From Pollenia angustigena (lineage: Eukaryota; Arthropoda; Insecta; Diptera; Polleniidae), in contig OV884059.1 in the NCBI GenBank assembly GCA_930367215.1, positions 10,936,945 through 11,000,944 of the forward strand: DNA of 64,000 bases, read 5' to 3'. The notes beneath the pieces are model-generated. The model saw only the letters and a program-made list of their open reading frames with translations, was not told where the DNA came from and ran no database searches. Positions 34,179 through 44,749 of the stretch are shown here, in pieces (within the stretch, counting starts at the first letter, position 1; each line of letters starts with the position of its first letter). The translations under genes and the position numbers were made by a program.

Positions 34179-36434
34179 CACGGTGAGACAGTCCAAAAAA
34201 CCTGGGACCGGATATCATTTTTCTTGTAGGGCTTGTCGAGTAAAACAAGATTCCAATAGTGAAATATGCCGGACACCTCCAAAATCCGGATTTACGGGTA
34301 AAAAACCGGTTTTTGTACCTTTGCGCAGTTATAAGCTTGTAATTTTGTTGATAATGATCCGATTTTCAATTGCATACTAGATTTGGAAAGAAGAAACTGA
34401 GATCTTTCGAGCGATATATAATTTGATTAAGAAGACTGGAGAAATTTGGGTGTAATTGTCGAGCAAACACAAATTTTGTAGATTTTTCAAAAAAAATTTC
34501 AAATTTGGTGACGTTTTTATACATTAATTTCTTAAGAAACTATAATACTATTGAGTTTATTCAAAAAGTACGTTTATTAACAATTACAACGCATATTTGG
34601 GTTTAAAAATAGATAAGTAATTGACTGAGTTATTTAACTTTTCATGAAAATAAACTTTTAAACATTTTATAAAAATTTTATTAATCAATGTTATCCTAAA
34701 CACAAAAAAAATTTGTAATGAGAGTTTAAGTCATTCAAAAATATTGTTTTCTTTCGTGTTCTTTTTACGCACTTTCTTTAAAATTACAAATCACTGTTAG
34801 CCTAAACACAACTTAGATTTACAACAAATATTTGTAATGAGAGCTTTACTCATGTAAAATTATTGTTTTTTTTTAATATGACGTTTTGTTAATGTCTTCT
34901 TTTTCACTTTGAATCTGTGTATTAAAAAAAAACGTTTGCAATTTAATAAAAATCGTGTGCAATTTAAATTAAAATTATGACAAAGATGACAAAAAGCATC
35001 GCCGTTTGCATCATATTTTTTACAAATTGTTTCATGTATCCCAGTTTAAGATGCAGTGGTGCCAGAATAACGTCCTTAACTTTAACTAAATGATAATTTA
35101 AAATGTTTTTGCTGCCTTTTCTATGTGACTCGTGAGATGGCCATAGCTTGCGATCATAACGATTCGGCGCACGACATATTACATTACAAATCTTAAATTA
35201 ATAAAAATAAAGTCATAAATTTTTATAAGAAAATTTACTTTTAAATGAACCATCAATAAAAAGTCGCCATTCATCTGCATTATAATTGTGATTTAATGCC
35301 GAAAATAGTTTCGGTACATCAACGCAATACACGAGATCACTGTCATTGGAAATAGTCTTAAATCTTTCTTCAAGTAACCAAGTCCGGTAACTTGTTCTAC
35401 CAGATGTTATAACGAAATCCTTTTCCAGAAAATTCTACTGTTTTAATCGCGACCAAAGGACTTCAGATTGCCGCTTTGACAAGTGTAATTCGCGAACAAG
35501 ATCGTAGAAATCAGCATTTGACAAAATATGCCGCTCCGTTGTTGTAGACCTGGATGGAAGGAACTTTCTTTGTTCAAAATCTTTTTCTGTTATATCGACA
35601 GATTTGCTCGTTGTCGGTAGATCATTACTTACAGGTATCGGTTTTGTTACAGTTACAACATTTGCGTACTTAATGTTTTTGCGTGTTTTAAAACTGTATT
35701 GTTTTTAAAATCACGCAGGTGAGTGATATCAGTAAATGAGCCAAAAATTTTTTACAATTGTCACACATTTTGTATATAATTTTAATTTAAATTGCACACG
35801 ATTTTTATTAAATTGCAAACGTTTTTTTTAATACACAGATTCAAAGTGAAAAAGAAGACATTAACAAAACGTCATATTAAAAAAAAACAATAATTTTACA
35901 TGAGTAAAGCTCTCATTACAAATATTTGTTGTAAATCTAAGTTGTGTTTAGGCTGACAGTGATTTGTAATTTTAAAGAAAGTGCGTAAAAAGAACACAAA
36001 AAAAATAAAATTTTTGAATGACTTAAACTCTCATTACAAATTTTTTTTTGTGTTTAGGATAACATTGATTAATAAAATTTTTATAAAATGTTTAAAAGTT
36101 TTTTTTTTCATGAAAAGTTAAATAACTCAGTCAACTACTTATCTATGTTTAAACCCAAATATGCGTTGTAATCGTTAATAAACGTACTTTTTGAATAAAC
36201 TCAATAGTATTATAGTTTCTTAAGAAAATAATGTATCAAAACGTCACTAAATTTGAAATTTTTTTGAAAAATCTACAAAATTTGTGTTTGCTCGACAATT
36301 TTACCCGTAAATCCGGATTTTGGAGGTGTCCGGTATATTTCACTATTGGAATCTTGTTTTGGTCGACAAGCCCTACAAGAAAAATAATATCCGGTCCCAG
36401 GTTTTTCTATTTCATTCAATTTTGTAACACTGTG
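34179..36434. mobile_element. long-armed inverted-repeat element with CACRGTG ends, 3-bp TSD
   Basis: The element opens CACGGTGAG and closes with CACTGTG (complement CACAGTG). TAA flanks both sides, and the window-start mariner shows the empty site CCTAAATAATTTG, so the duplication is TAA. The arms are inverted copies over most of 34180-34980 and 35760-36430, sharing for example CCTGGGACCGGATAT, CTCCAAAATCCGGATTTACG and ATTTGTAATGAGAG. The middle holds a coding remnant. CAC-type ends with a 3-bp duplication suggest the CMC (CACTA/Chapaev) group; that assignment is inference. Confidence 0.82.
35270..35640 (-). pseudogene. remnant of a transposon-encoded protein
   Basis: Read on the minus strand, the middle of the long-armed element gives RHILSNADFYDLVRELHL, then SKRQSEVLWSRLKQ, a stop, FLEKDFVITSGRTSYRTWLL, and NYNADEWRLFIDGS. 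DEWRLFID with the preceding ADFYDLV.ELHLSK text recalls a large unnamed family of arthropod proteins found in transposons. The identification is from memory, and I know no function for it. In-frame stops and loss of both ends make it a pseudogene. Confidence 0.6.
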
Positions 36435-36489
36435 TAATTTGTGTTTTATTCAAAATCAACATTGGCCCTTAAAATTTAAAGTTATCTTT

Positions 36490-37440
36490 GCTAAATTTTA
36501 TATCAATAGCAACACTTAAAAGAAAGTTATGAGATTTAAAGCTGTGTTTGGGAGTGGTATTTGTAAAGGAGGTATGGTCAAAAAAATTTGGAAGGCGATT
36601 TATGTTGCAATAAGGTATGTTTAGATGTTTAACCTACTTTAGACTCAAATCTTTTTGAAATTATGTATTTCTAAATTAAAAAAAAACTAAGTTCATTATA
36701 AATATAATTCACTTTATCATCCTCTATTTTGTAGCTACTTTACTTTGTCATTAATCGAATAACCATTTGTTTTTATTTCTCAATGCATTTATTTAACAAC
36801 AATTTATTTTTACCCCATATTCTTTTGATAAATGAATTATACGACTATAAAATACGAGTATGTGTGCCAGTTTATTATATTTGCATTCATAAAATATCCT
36901 TTGACACACATACACTTGTAACTACAATTCTTTTTTATATGCAGATGTATAGTCCTTTTTATAACCTCAATAATGTAGTGTTTTTTTTTTTTTTTAATTT
37001 CAAAGAGAGAAATCATTTTTTGTATAGCTCTTTAGGTTGTTTTTATATTGAATGAATGAATTGCATAAAAACTCATTGGCATATTCGAATATTTTATTTT
37101 ATTACATGCATTCGTTTAAGGATAGAAAAAGATGCACAAAAAATAACACAAGCTATAACCCGCATAACTATGAGTATATAAAATAGTCGTAATCATTTAT
37201 CGTGTTTTAATTTTTTTCTTTTCTACTTTTATAGCTGAAGAACAAGTTCTTTTTTCCTTTTGCAGCATAAATTCGTCTATGATTTATTGATGTTCATAGT
37301 GTGGCATCATTTATATTAAAAAAAAATCTAAAGATAAAAAAATAGAAATAGAAAGAAGAGGTACACATGTTTTAAGTGTTTTAAGTGTAAAATAATATTT
37401 TGCTAACGAATTAACGGTAAAAGCTCAACAATTAAAAATT
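36490..37440. other. AT-rich DNA upstream of the host gene exon
   Basis: No supportable gene or repeat. Presumably part of an intron or upstream region of the gene that has an exon at 38003. A T-run lies near 36980-36995. Confidence 0.5.
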
Positions 37441-37905
37441 TGTATAGTTTAGTTCTAGTTAAATTTATGTCTATTTGAGATCAGATGCAGCTTGGCGCTA
37501 GTTCTAGTTTAGCTTTGGTTCAGTTCTAGTTCAGTTCTGGTTCAGTTCAAGTTCAGTTCTAGTTCTGTTCTAGTTCTGTTCTAGTTCAATTCTAGTTCAG
37601 TTCTAGTTCTGTTCTAGTTCAGTTCTAGTTCAGTTCTAGTTCAATGCTAGTTTAGTTCTTGTTCTTGTTCAATTCTAGTTCAGTTCTAGATCAATTCTAG
37701 TTCTGTTCTAGTTCAATTCAAGTTCAGTTCTAGTTCAGTTCTAGTTCAGTTCTAGTTCAGTTCTAGTTCAGTTCTAGTTCAGTTCTAGTTCAGTTCTAGT
37801 TCAGTTCTAGTTCAGTTCTAGTTCAGCTCTAGATCGGTTCTAGTTAAGTTCTAGATCAATTCTAGTTCACACCCAGTTCTAGTGCAGTTCTAATTCCTTT
37901 CTGGT
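37440..37905 (+). repeat. 11-bp tandem array (TTCTAGTTCAG)
   Basis: A purer core at about 37690-37830 repeats TTCTAGTTCAG with an 11-bp period; the edges are degenerate (TTCTGTTCTAG, TTCAATTCTAG). It lies just upstream of the splice acceptor at 38001-38002, so it would be intronic. Confidence 0.92.
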
Positions 37906-38002
37906 TTTTTTTAGTTGAACTTAAGTTTTACTTATAAGTTTTCTTAAATTGCTGTTTTTATTTAAAAATTTTTTTAAAGAAATTCCCTATTTTTGTTTGC
38001 AG

Positions 38003-40282
38003 GTGTTACAAACTGCCGCTTCTTTGGTAGTCGATGATGGCAGTCAATCCGTTGCGTTAGCTTTAGGACAACCTGAATATTCTAATGGCAATGTTCAAAG
38101 AAGACGACCTGGTACAAGGAAACGGAAACGAAGACCTCAACCACCCTCTACCGCTGAAGGCATCGTCAGTCCTACAGCTTCAAATCCACCACCCTATTGG
38201 CGGGGTCATGTTGACGACGACAAGGAAGTTCTAAATATTTCACCAAAATCCTTTCCAACAAAACTTCAAGATAGTCAAGAAATTGTTAGACCTTCTCTGC
38301 AGGCCTCTTTTAAACGCCGAAAACAACCTGCCGTAAGAGAACCCTTGGCAGCCTTAGAGAAAGAGCAAAAACTATACGAAATGCGTAATAAGCCGGAAAC
38401 CTCAACTGATGGAAATGTTAATCGAAATTCCGTTAATCTTAAGAATATTTTAAAGAACAGTGGGGGCTTAAGTTTAAGCGAAATTTTACAACAGAAAAAT
38501 CTTTCTCTAGATGATTTACTTAAGGGTAAGCAGAATGCTTTGCAAGCTTTACAAACTACTGCCACAGCACCGCTAGAGAAAACAAATCATGCCAAGTATC
38601 CATCTTTTAAACCGAGCTTTAAGCCAAACAATTCCAATGTTAAGATAACAGAAGGCAGTGACGACGAGGTGTATAATTCGAAGGAGAGATCTAAGTTGAC
38701 AGCTTTGCATAGGCTCAAATTATTTGGTAGCTCATCGAGAGCGTCTGGTGTTCAAGTGGGCTTGGCCGATCATTTGACAACACGCAAAAGAGACGGTAGT
38801 ATATACACAACGACTACAACGACAACAACTACCACAACCACCGCAAAACCTTCAACAACTAAAATTCCATTATACAAGAAAATTTTACATCAAAGACCAA
38901 CATTGAAGCCGACTTTTTTGTTAAAAAACACAGCCTTAATGGCGAGTTCTGAACCGCAGAGAGAGGTTAGTTCGTGGGACAGTAAGGAGCTACAAGAAGA
39001 TAAAAATGAAGAAACAGCAGTAATAACAGAAGGAGAAGAGGAAGATCTGGAACTATTGGAAGATGAGGAAGATCTTAGTCAAGATATACAGGAATTAAAC
39101 ACAAAATTACCTGAAACAACTACTTGGAAAATGGAAACAACTATAGCACCTACTACAACATCTTCTTCCTACACTTCATCTACCACAACTGTCACCCCTA
39201 AACCAAAACCACTTAATGAGAAACCAACTAACCGAGATGTTGTTATCTCTAGTAGAAGAATGTATACAAGCACAAGAGGTTCTGGTAGGACTACTTATCG
39301 TTATGGCACTTCTTCTACCACTACCACTACCACCACCCCAGCTACAACATCATCTACTACCACTTCTACTACTACAGCATCCCCACCCATGACAACAACA
39401 TCCACAACAACTTCGACAACAACCGCCAGCAGCAGCACCATGAATTTAACACCCAAAGCTAATCTAAATTTAAATACGGAAGATTTACGCGAACGTATAC
39501 AAGAGACTCTACTAAAAAATCTTATTGAAAAGGAAGACTCCTATAAGAAATCACCACAAATGGAGGTTAATGATAGCGAAGATGACGATGATGATTTGGA
39601 AAACTTCTTTGAGGAAACAGTTAAACCCAAAACTACTAAATATATAGAAACCTCTACCATTACCACAAGAATGAAACAGTATACTCCTTCATTTTTCTAC
39701 ACTAGCACAACTTCAACAACAAACTCACCCATACCTATAACCACACCCACCGAAAATGTAAATGTTATACCCGATTTTGACAACGTAGATGATCGTACTG
39801 ATCTTTTGGAGCTAATAGAAGATCGTAGATCTGGAAACAGACTTTTTAAAGTTTTGGAGCAGCGTAATATGACCCTAGAAGAACTTATAGAACATCGCAA
39901 ACGTGGTTCTAGCCAATTACATTTGGCCACCATAGTTGAGAGTCCGTCACGCTTGTATCCTGACAAAAAGGTTGTTTTGCAAGACAACATGGACATTGTC
40001 ACAGCATTTGAAAATTTTCCCCATTTCAATTTGCTCAATCTGAAAAGTGTCAAACCGGATGATATAAAAACTGATTCGCAAGGTTCCAGTTACTTCACTT
40101 CAATCATTGATATTGAGCCGACCGATGAGGTGTTCAAGAACCGCAAGGGAGGGCAAACAATAACAGCTGATCTGGACAAAGGTGCGTCTAATTATATAAG
40201 CAATCGTTTGGATCGCAAACGTCACTTGAGGGGTCCACATAAATACACTGCATCTTCGGCCGTGCGCCGAAGACGTCAGTAA
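38003..40282 (+). CDS. large exon of a Thr-rich membrane-protein gene
   Basis: The exon opens after a good acceptor (CTATTTTTGTTTGCAG, AG at 38001-38002) with GTGTTACAAACTGCC in phase 0; the frame upstream of it is intron. About 760 residues follow: a basic RRRPGTRKRKRRPQP segment, SLSEILQQKNLSLDDLLKG (about 157-175), Thr-rich runs (about 268-285 and 437-480), acidic blocks (EEGEEEDLELLEDEEDL, DSEDDDDDLENFFEE), and LFKVLEQRNMTLEELIEH (from about 613), which echoes the earlier SLSEILQQ motif. The open frame ends RRRRQ-stop at 40282. Alternatively splicing leaves at AAAG/GTGCGT (40181/40182), whose phase fits the acceptor at 40959. I do not recognise the gene. Low-complexity, mucin-like extracellular sequence is the best description. 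The 5' exons, including any signal peptide, are not identified. Confidence 0.8.
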   Translation: MLQTAASLVVDDGSQSVALALGQPEYSNGNVQRRRPGTRKRKRRPQPPSTAEGIVSPTASNPPPYWRGHVDDDKEVLNISPKSFPTKLQDSQEIVRPSLQASFKRRKQPAVREPLAALEKEQKLYEMRNKPETSTDGNVNRNSVNLKNILKNSGGLSLSEILQQKNLSLDDLLKGKQNALQALQTTATAPLEKTNHAKYPSFKPSFKPNNSNVKITEGSDDEVYNSKERSKLTALHRLKLFGSSSRASGVQVGLADHLTTRKRDGSIYTTTTTTTTTTTTAKPSTTKIPLYKKILHQRPTLKPTFLLKNTALMASSEPQREVSSWDSKELQEDKNEETAVITEGEEEDLELLEDEEDLSQDIQELNTKLPETTTWKMETTIAPTTTSSSYTSSTTTVTPKPKPLNEKPTNRDVVISSRRMYTSTRGSGRTTYRYGTSSTTTTTTTPATTSSTTTSTTTASPPMTTTSTTTSTTTASSSTMNLTPKANLNLNTEDLRERIQETLLKNLIEKEDSYKKSPQMEVNDSEDDDDDLENFFEETVKPKTTKYIETSTITTRMKQYTPSFFYTSTTSTTNSPIPITTPTENVNVIPDFDNVDDRTDLLELIEDRRSGNRLFKVLEQRNMTLEELIEHRKRGSSQLHLATIVESPSRLYPDKKVVLQDNMDIVTAFENFPHFNLLNLKSVKPDDIKTDSQGSSYFTSIIDIEPTDEVFKNRKGGQTITADLDKGASNYISNRLDRKRHLRGPHKYTASSAVRRRRQ

Positions 40283-40452
40283 AACAGAAACTTTCAAAAA
40301 TAATGTTGCTTTTTTTAAATTTGTGGTGAGTGCTGTTGCTGCTGGAGCGGTTGTCAAAAGATTGTAACACTAAAAGTTACCTATTAAGAAAATTAAATCC
40401 CTTTTTAAAACAAAACGCACGACAAAGAACATGAACGCCAGTCTTTGGAAGC

Positions 40453-40743
40453 CGCTAAAGCAGCACTAGCTCTACACCTATTTAAAAGAAAAAAGTAAGT
40501 TTACAGAAAGATAGTCGAGGTAAACTAGAATTAAAATCGAACTGAACTAAAACTAAGCAAAATCGAACTAAAACTGAAGAAGAACTGAACTAATACTTAT
40601 ATGGAACTGAACTGAAACTAAAGTAGTACTTAACTAAAACTTAACTAAAGCAGCACTTGCTCTACCAACATGTATAAGAAAAAAGTAAGTTCACAGAATG
40701 ATAGTCGAAGTAAACTAGAATTAAAATGAAACTGAACTAGAAA
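40453..40743 (+). repeat. direct duplication including a GTAAGT splice-donor-like site
   Basis: CTAAAGCAGCACT.GCTCTAC, AAGAAAAAAGTAAGTT.ACAG, ATAGTCGA.GTAAACTAGAA recurs at 40455 and 40645, offset 190 bp. The first copy continues a reading frame (HDKEHERQSLEAAKAALAL) up to AAAGTAAGT and could be a small exon; the second copy does not keep that frame. Confidence 0.7.
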
Positions 40744-40860
40744 TCAACTTAAAACTGAACTGGACGAAAACTTAAACAGAAATAGAACTGAACAGGAAAA
40801 AGAACTGTACTACAACTAAACTAAACTAAACTGGATCTTAACTAAAACTAAACAGAGAAC
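40500..40860 (-). repeat. degenerate 11-bp array, complement orientation
   Basis: GAACTGAACTAAAACTAA-type words are the complement of the TTCTAGTTCAG array at 37.5 kb. It would lie in the intron between the two exons. Confidence 0.7.
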
Positions 40861-40959
40861 GTGACTATTTCTGAATGAACACAAATGACTTTCGTTTAAA
40901 AATGTATTTAACGCTGTTTAAAAAATCATTTGATCCTTCTAAAACTTCTTTCATTTCAG

Positions 40960-42119
40960 CTTCCTTACTTGCAGATCGTTCTGAGAAGTCTTTAGGTTTC
41001 TTCCCCTCTTGGAAAACTTTAGCATTGGCCTCTTTGGCCACTACTAGCAATAAAAAACAAACAAACCCCTACTTTTTGCAGCAGCCGAAAATGCTGTTAG
41101 AAAACAATTCTGAAAACAGTGACAGCGATGATGAAGATGTCTATGACATTAAGGAAAATGAACTAACTCTTATAGGCCGCGATGTGGAGGACGATGTTGA
41201 CAGCGAAGATGACTATCAGGCACAAAATCCAATACAAGCAGCTGTAAGGTTTCCCGACCGAACGGCTGAAGCTATAGAAAATGAAGTGGCGAGAGCACAT
41301 GATTTGGTAGATCTGGAATTATCGGGACACGGTTTCAAAAGAAGTCCCCAAGCAGCTGGAGCATTAGCTCACAGTCACCGTCATGGTAGTTTTTACACAA
41401 ATATGCCGCCTGGTATAAAATCCGCTATCGTGGCCAGCGCAACAATTGTCTTGACAGCTTTGGTGACATTTATGGTAATATTTGCTGTTTGCAAATGGAA
41501 ACAACGAAGACATCGCATGACGAATATTATGAAATCCTACAATGCCATGAAAAGCAAGCTGCCTACGATAGCAACAACGTCGACGGGAGCTGTAAATGCT
41601 ACCAGCAATACAAATCCCAATTCCAGGCAATCTTCATTTCGAGAAATGCAAGATCTATTAGGTGGTAGTGGTTTGTCAGTGGCAGCCACCATTACCACCA
41701 CCTCAACCGGAGTGCCAAATACACCAATTCATACATCGACAACCTCCTCACCACCTGTCAATAATTCACAAACAACAACAATGTTGACTGATCTCTGTAG
41801 TAAAAACAACAACACTTTTAGCAGCAATAACTGTGGCTTAAGGCCACTACAACGGCAAAGTTCGTTATTGTTTCAGCGTTCATCGTTTAACCCAACTAGC
41901 AATAGTAATAACAACGATAAAACCACAAATCTATCTATTTTGGGTGGCTGTAATTTGCTGGACCTTAAGCGTAACAATAAGATGAGCGGCTCAACGACCT
42001 CATTAAGTTTTTCGCTGACGAGTGGTCATAATATTTCCAACTCTCACATAAACACCATGGATGCCAATTCACCCGAAGTGCAAGAATATTTATTCGATAC
42101 TTTAAGAAATTCGTTTTAA
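40960..42119 (+). CDS. last exon: transmembrane segment and cytoplasmic tail
   Basis: A pyrimidine-rich acceptor (CTTCTTTCATTTCAG, AG at 40958-40959) starts this exon; alternatives end at 40974 and 41081. The frame gives SLLADRSEKSLGFFPSWKTL, an acidic stretch (NSDSDDEDVYDIKENE), a pre-membrane segment, then one hydrophobic helix at about 41420-41500 (AIVASATIVLTALVTFMVIF) followed by basic KWKQRRHR, consistent with a type I membrane protein. The tail (about 205 residues) is rich in Ser, Thr and Asn and ends QEYLFDTLRNSF. Entry at 40960 needs one base from the previous exon, which the 40181 donor supplies. I infer it belongs to the same gene as 38003-40282 because both are on the plus strand, adjacent and phase-compatible. 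Confidence 0.72.
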
Positions 42120-42223
42120 ACTATTGTTTAATGATTTCTAGAAGAAAACTTTTTTATTTATAATTTTTTTTTTTAATGAATGTGATGTGGAATTAAGAGA
42201 ATTGTTTTCTGTGGTATTTTCTT

Positions 42224-42237
42224 AATAAACAAATAAA
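42224..42237 (+). terminator. polyadenylation signals of the host gene
   Basis: Two AATAAA hexamers (42224-42229 and 42232-42237) lie about 105 bases after the stop codon. Confidence 0.6.
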
Positions 42238-42419
42238 ATACAAAACAAATACTTTAGCAAAATAAGAGTTAAGAGAATTAAAAAAAAAAAATAATAATTA
42301 CAATAATTCGGCCAAGTCGAACTTATGAATAAAGAAAAATGAACACATCATAGAAATCTAAGGGAAGACGAGAAGCACTATTCAAGAATTTTGTTATGAT
42401 CTGACTTTATTTACAAACT

Positions 42420-42545
42420 AGAGCCGAACACTAACCGAACTACAACTGAATTCGAATTGAACAAAAACTTAGGTTGAAAAAAATATATAACTAAAGTTAA
42501 ACTAGAATTGGACTAAAGTTAAATTAGAACAGAATAAATTTTGAT
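42420..42545 (-). repeat. degenerate 11-bp array, complement orientation
   Basis: Words such as CTAAACTAGAATTGGACTAAAG and GAACACTAACCGAACTACAACTGAA; same family and strand as 40500-40860. Confidence 0.55.
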
Positions 42546-42761
42546 ACAATTTTAACATTGTTTTACAATATTTTTCGACTTTTCTGTTGAGATAGTACAA
42601 CAGAAGAGGGCTATAGATGGGATGGCCAGAAATGCCGGGTCAATAGCAGGTGTACATATTTCTTTTTTGTGAATTTAATTGGTTTTTTTTTAAATCATTG
42701 AAAATGTTGAATTTTAAATGCGGCATAGGGCAAGCACAAAATGTTAATCAGCTGGTATCAA

Positions 42762-42945
42762 GACAAATTCACTAGAAGGTAAGGTCAACTCTACAACACT
42801 GCATTTGTGGTCCGGTTAACAAAAATATTACTAGTAAAAATAGGTTTGTTTACATAAAAAACTAGTTTGTATACGAACTTTGATAAGTCGACCACCGAAA
42901 AAAACACCATATGTTGACTTGATCCCACCTTCGAGTGAATTCGCA
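42762..42945. mobile_element. MITE, copy A (GAATTCACTAGAAGGT family)
   Basis: Ends ACAAATTCACTAGAAGGT and ACCTTCGAGTGAATTCGC are inverted copies. A second member lies in opposite orientation at 51434-51882, sharing GTTTGTTTACATAAAAAACT and the GTCGACCACCGAAAAAAACA region. Non-coding. Confidence 0.8.
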
Positions 42946-43167
42946 TTGGCTGGTATATAATTTCAAATGCGTTTTAATGTTTTTATTAATACATCGCGTG
43001 CTTTTAAATATTAAAAAGCTGTTTAAATTGAACTAAAACTACATTAAACCGAAATATACTGAACTAAATTGTGAAGAAGTTTTGTGTTTATTTCGGACCA
43101 AATCTCCAAAAAAAAATTTTGGATTTTTAAAAAAACTTTGATGCAGTTTGAAGCTAACACCTTAAAA

Positions 43168-43744
43168 CAGTGTTCGAAAATAAACACTAAATACCGCTCC
43201 TTAGTGTTCGGTTCGGTAGATTTTTTAAAACCCAAACGCTAATAGTGTTTGTGTAGTTAATCTTTAAAAAAATAACGTTTCCCTGTTTGTCATCTTTCAA
43301 AAACACAAAAATAATACTGTTCTTATCCAACTCAACAAAAAGATGAGAACATTTAATTCCGTTCGGTTAAAAAAAAAAAAAAACATCATTGTGGTAGAAA
43401 AAAAACCAAATATTTTTTTATAAAAACAAAATCACATACGAATAAAAAACAAATAGCCAGCTGCGGTCGTTGCTAAAATTATTTGTTTGTTCATTTCTCA
43501 ATTAATGTAAAAAAAGTAACATTATAGAACATTAAAATATAATGTTTGTCAACAGTATCACTACAATTCTTCTGTTTTTTAACGAAGAACAGAACAATAT
43601 ATAATGTTCGTCTCTTTCTTGAAAATAGTTACGAACGGTATTAAGGGTTGTGTTAGTCTACACAAACACTAAAAAAGATATAGATATCGTTCCTGGGTGT
43701 GTGAGCCGAACGATAAATAATGTTCTGTTTATTTTCGAAGACTG
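43168..43744. mobile_element. hAT-type non-autonomous element, 577 bp
   Basis: Begins CAGTGTTCGAAAATAAACA and ends with the complement of CAGTCTTCGAAAATAAACA. The inner TAGTGTTTGTGTAGTTAATC is mirrored by TAGTCTACACAAACACTA. Flanks CCTTAAAA and CTTCAAAG are at best an eroded 8-bp duplication. CAGTG termini fit hAT. No coding content. Confidence 0.72.
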
Positions 43745-43814
43745 CTTCAAAGCATATAGTTACGAATTTCGATCACAATGTACAGCCTACTTTGACTGCT
43801 GAAGTGCCGGATTG

Positions 43815-44130
43815 TTAGCATAGGTATGGTTAGGTTAGGTTCAATGGGCAGCCGACACAAGGACGGCTCTCTTGGGTACTTATAGCGGTCCCTTTGTCAT
43901 ACCCCTAGCCAGTGGCAAGAGTCAGCCAGTATCCACCAGATTATACCACAGAGATGTTGCCTCGAACCATCTCCACTCCCTGCAAAACAGAGATATCGGT
44001 TTCAATCCTAAACTAAACATATCGCCCAAACATGGCAATTCTTGTCTCCCAAAATGCCTAAATCTAATTGGCAGAGAAAATAAAACACCGTCTCCTTCTA
44101 GCATATTTCATTATTAGCACTACAATTATT
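43815..44130 (+). repeat. GGTTAGGTTAGG-type dispersed repeat
   Basis: GGTATGGTTAGGTTAGGTTC is followed by GC-richer text (GGCAGCCGACACAAGGACGG, CATACCCCTAGCCAGTGGCA). The composition differs from its surroundings. This wording is familiar from fly repeats but I cannot name the family; an 81-codon frame across it shows no domain. Confidence 0.45.
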
Positions 44131-44185
44131 TAGCTTTTTGATCTTTTCCACACATTGATCATTTCTTATATTCTCAGTAACAAAT

Positions 44186-44746
44186 CGTCGGCTTGGAGTG
44201 TAAACCTGCTAAATCCACTTTTTAAGTAAATTGACATTTTAATGCCGTATGGTAGAGAAAGATATGCCTGGTCGACCAGCATGTAGTTTTTCTTCAATTT
44301 GAGTCCTGGGGGTCTACTCTCAATTGCGATGCGTAAGCTAAATGCCAACTTGGTACTCTCTATCACTTTCGCAAAATTTTCTGAAAATGAAGCGATAGTG
44401 GCAATAAAAACTTAAGATGACGCGGATTTACAGTAATGAAATGCCAAAGTGTGTAAAAATATTTGAAATTGGAAAATTAAAATAAAATAAAGTGATGATA
44501 TACGAAAAGAAAAAAAATTAAAAGATGCGAAAGACACATCCGCAAACGTATTGAAGAGTTCCAATCGCTAGATTTGCTACAATTTTCTTTCGCATCGCAA
44601 TAGAGAGTAACCCCCCTGAAGTGTGTCAGATCAACATTATTTTTGGTTTTCCTCTCAAGCAGCAAATAGGAAAAATAAAAAGTTGATTGTCTCTCCTGTA
44701 AAATTTGTTATAAGGGAGTTAGCAGGTTTACACTCTAAGCTGACGA
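44186..44746. mobile_element. MITE-like element with 27-28-bp TIRs
   Basis: TCGTCGGCTTGGAGTGTAAA at 44186 and the complement TTTACACTCTAAGCTGACGA ending 44746 match with two differences, and the match continues through CCTGCTAA/TTAGCAGG. The interior contains a second weaker inverted pair around CTACTCTCAATTGCGATGCG and CGCATCGCAATAGAGAGTA. Flanking duplication is not clear. Confidence 0.75.
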
Positions 44747-44749
44747 AAT

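Larger units (their letters stand above)
33009..36490 (+). pseudogene. mariner-like transposase, dead, with two insertions
   Basis: The start at 33009 reads MERYTIEQRVKVIQAY and then stops, a typical mariner N-terminus with a nonsense change. After scrambled middle sequence (33060-33418), and past the MITE at 33419-33740, the C-terminal half reads on from 33751: WPELEDMDVYDMWFQQGGAT, AN.IIALLRDKLNGRVISRGG, CDLRPLDFFLWGYLKEKL, stopping at 34021. FQQGG replaces FQQDG, so a catalytic Asp is lost here, whereas the copy at window start keeps it but has a deletion. The 3' tail is split by the element at 34179-36434 and resumes at 36435 (TAATTTGTGTTTTATTCAAA). Confidence 0.85.

Noticed and set aside
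39697..40053. Antisense frames inside the host exons (also 38275-38565, 40100-40357, 41364-41630)
   Set aside because: Shadows of the plus-strand coding sequence.
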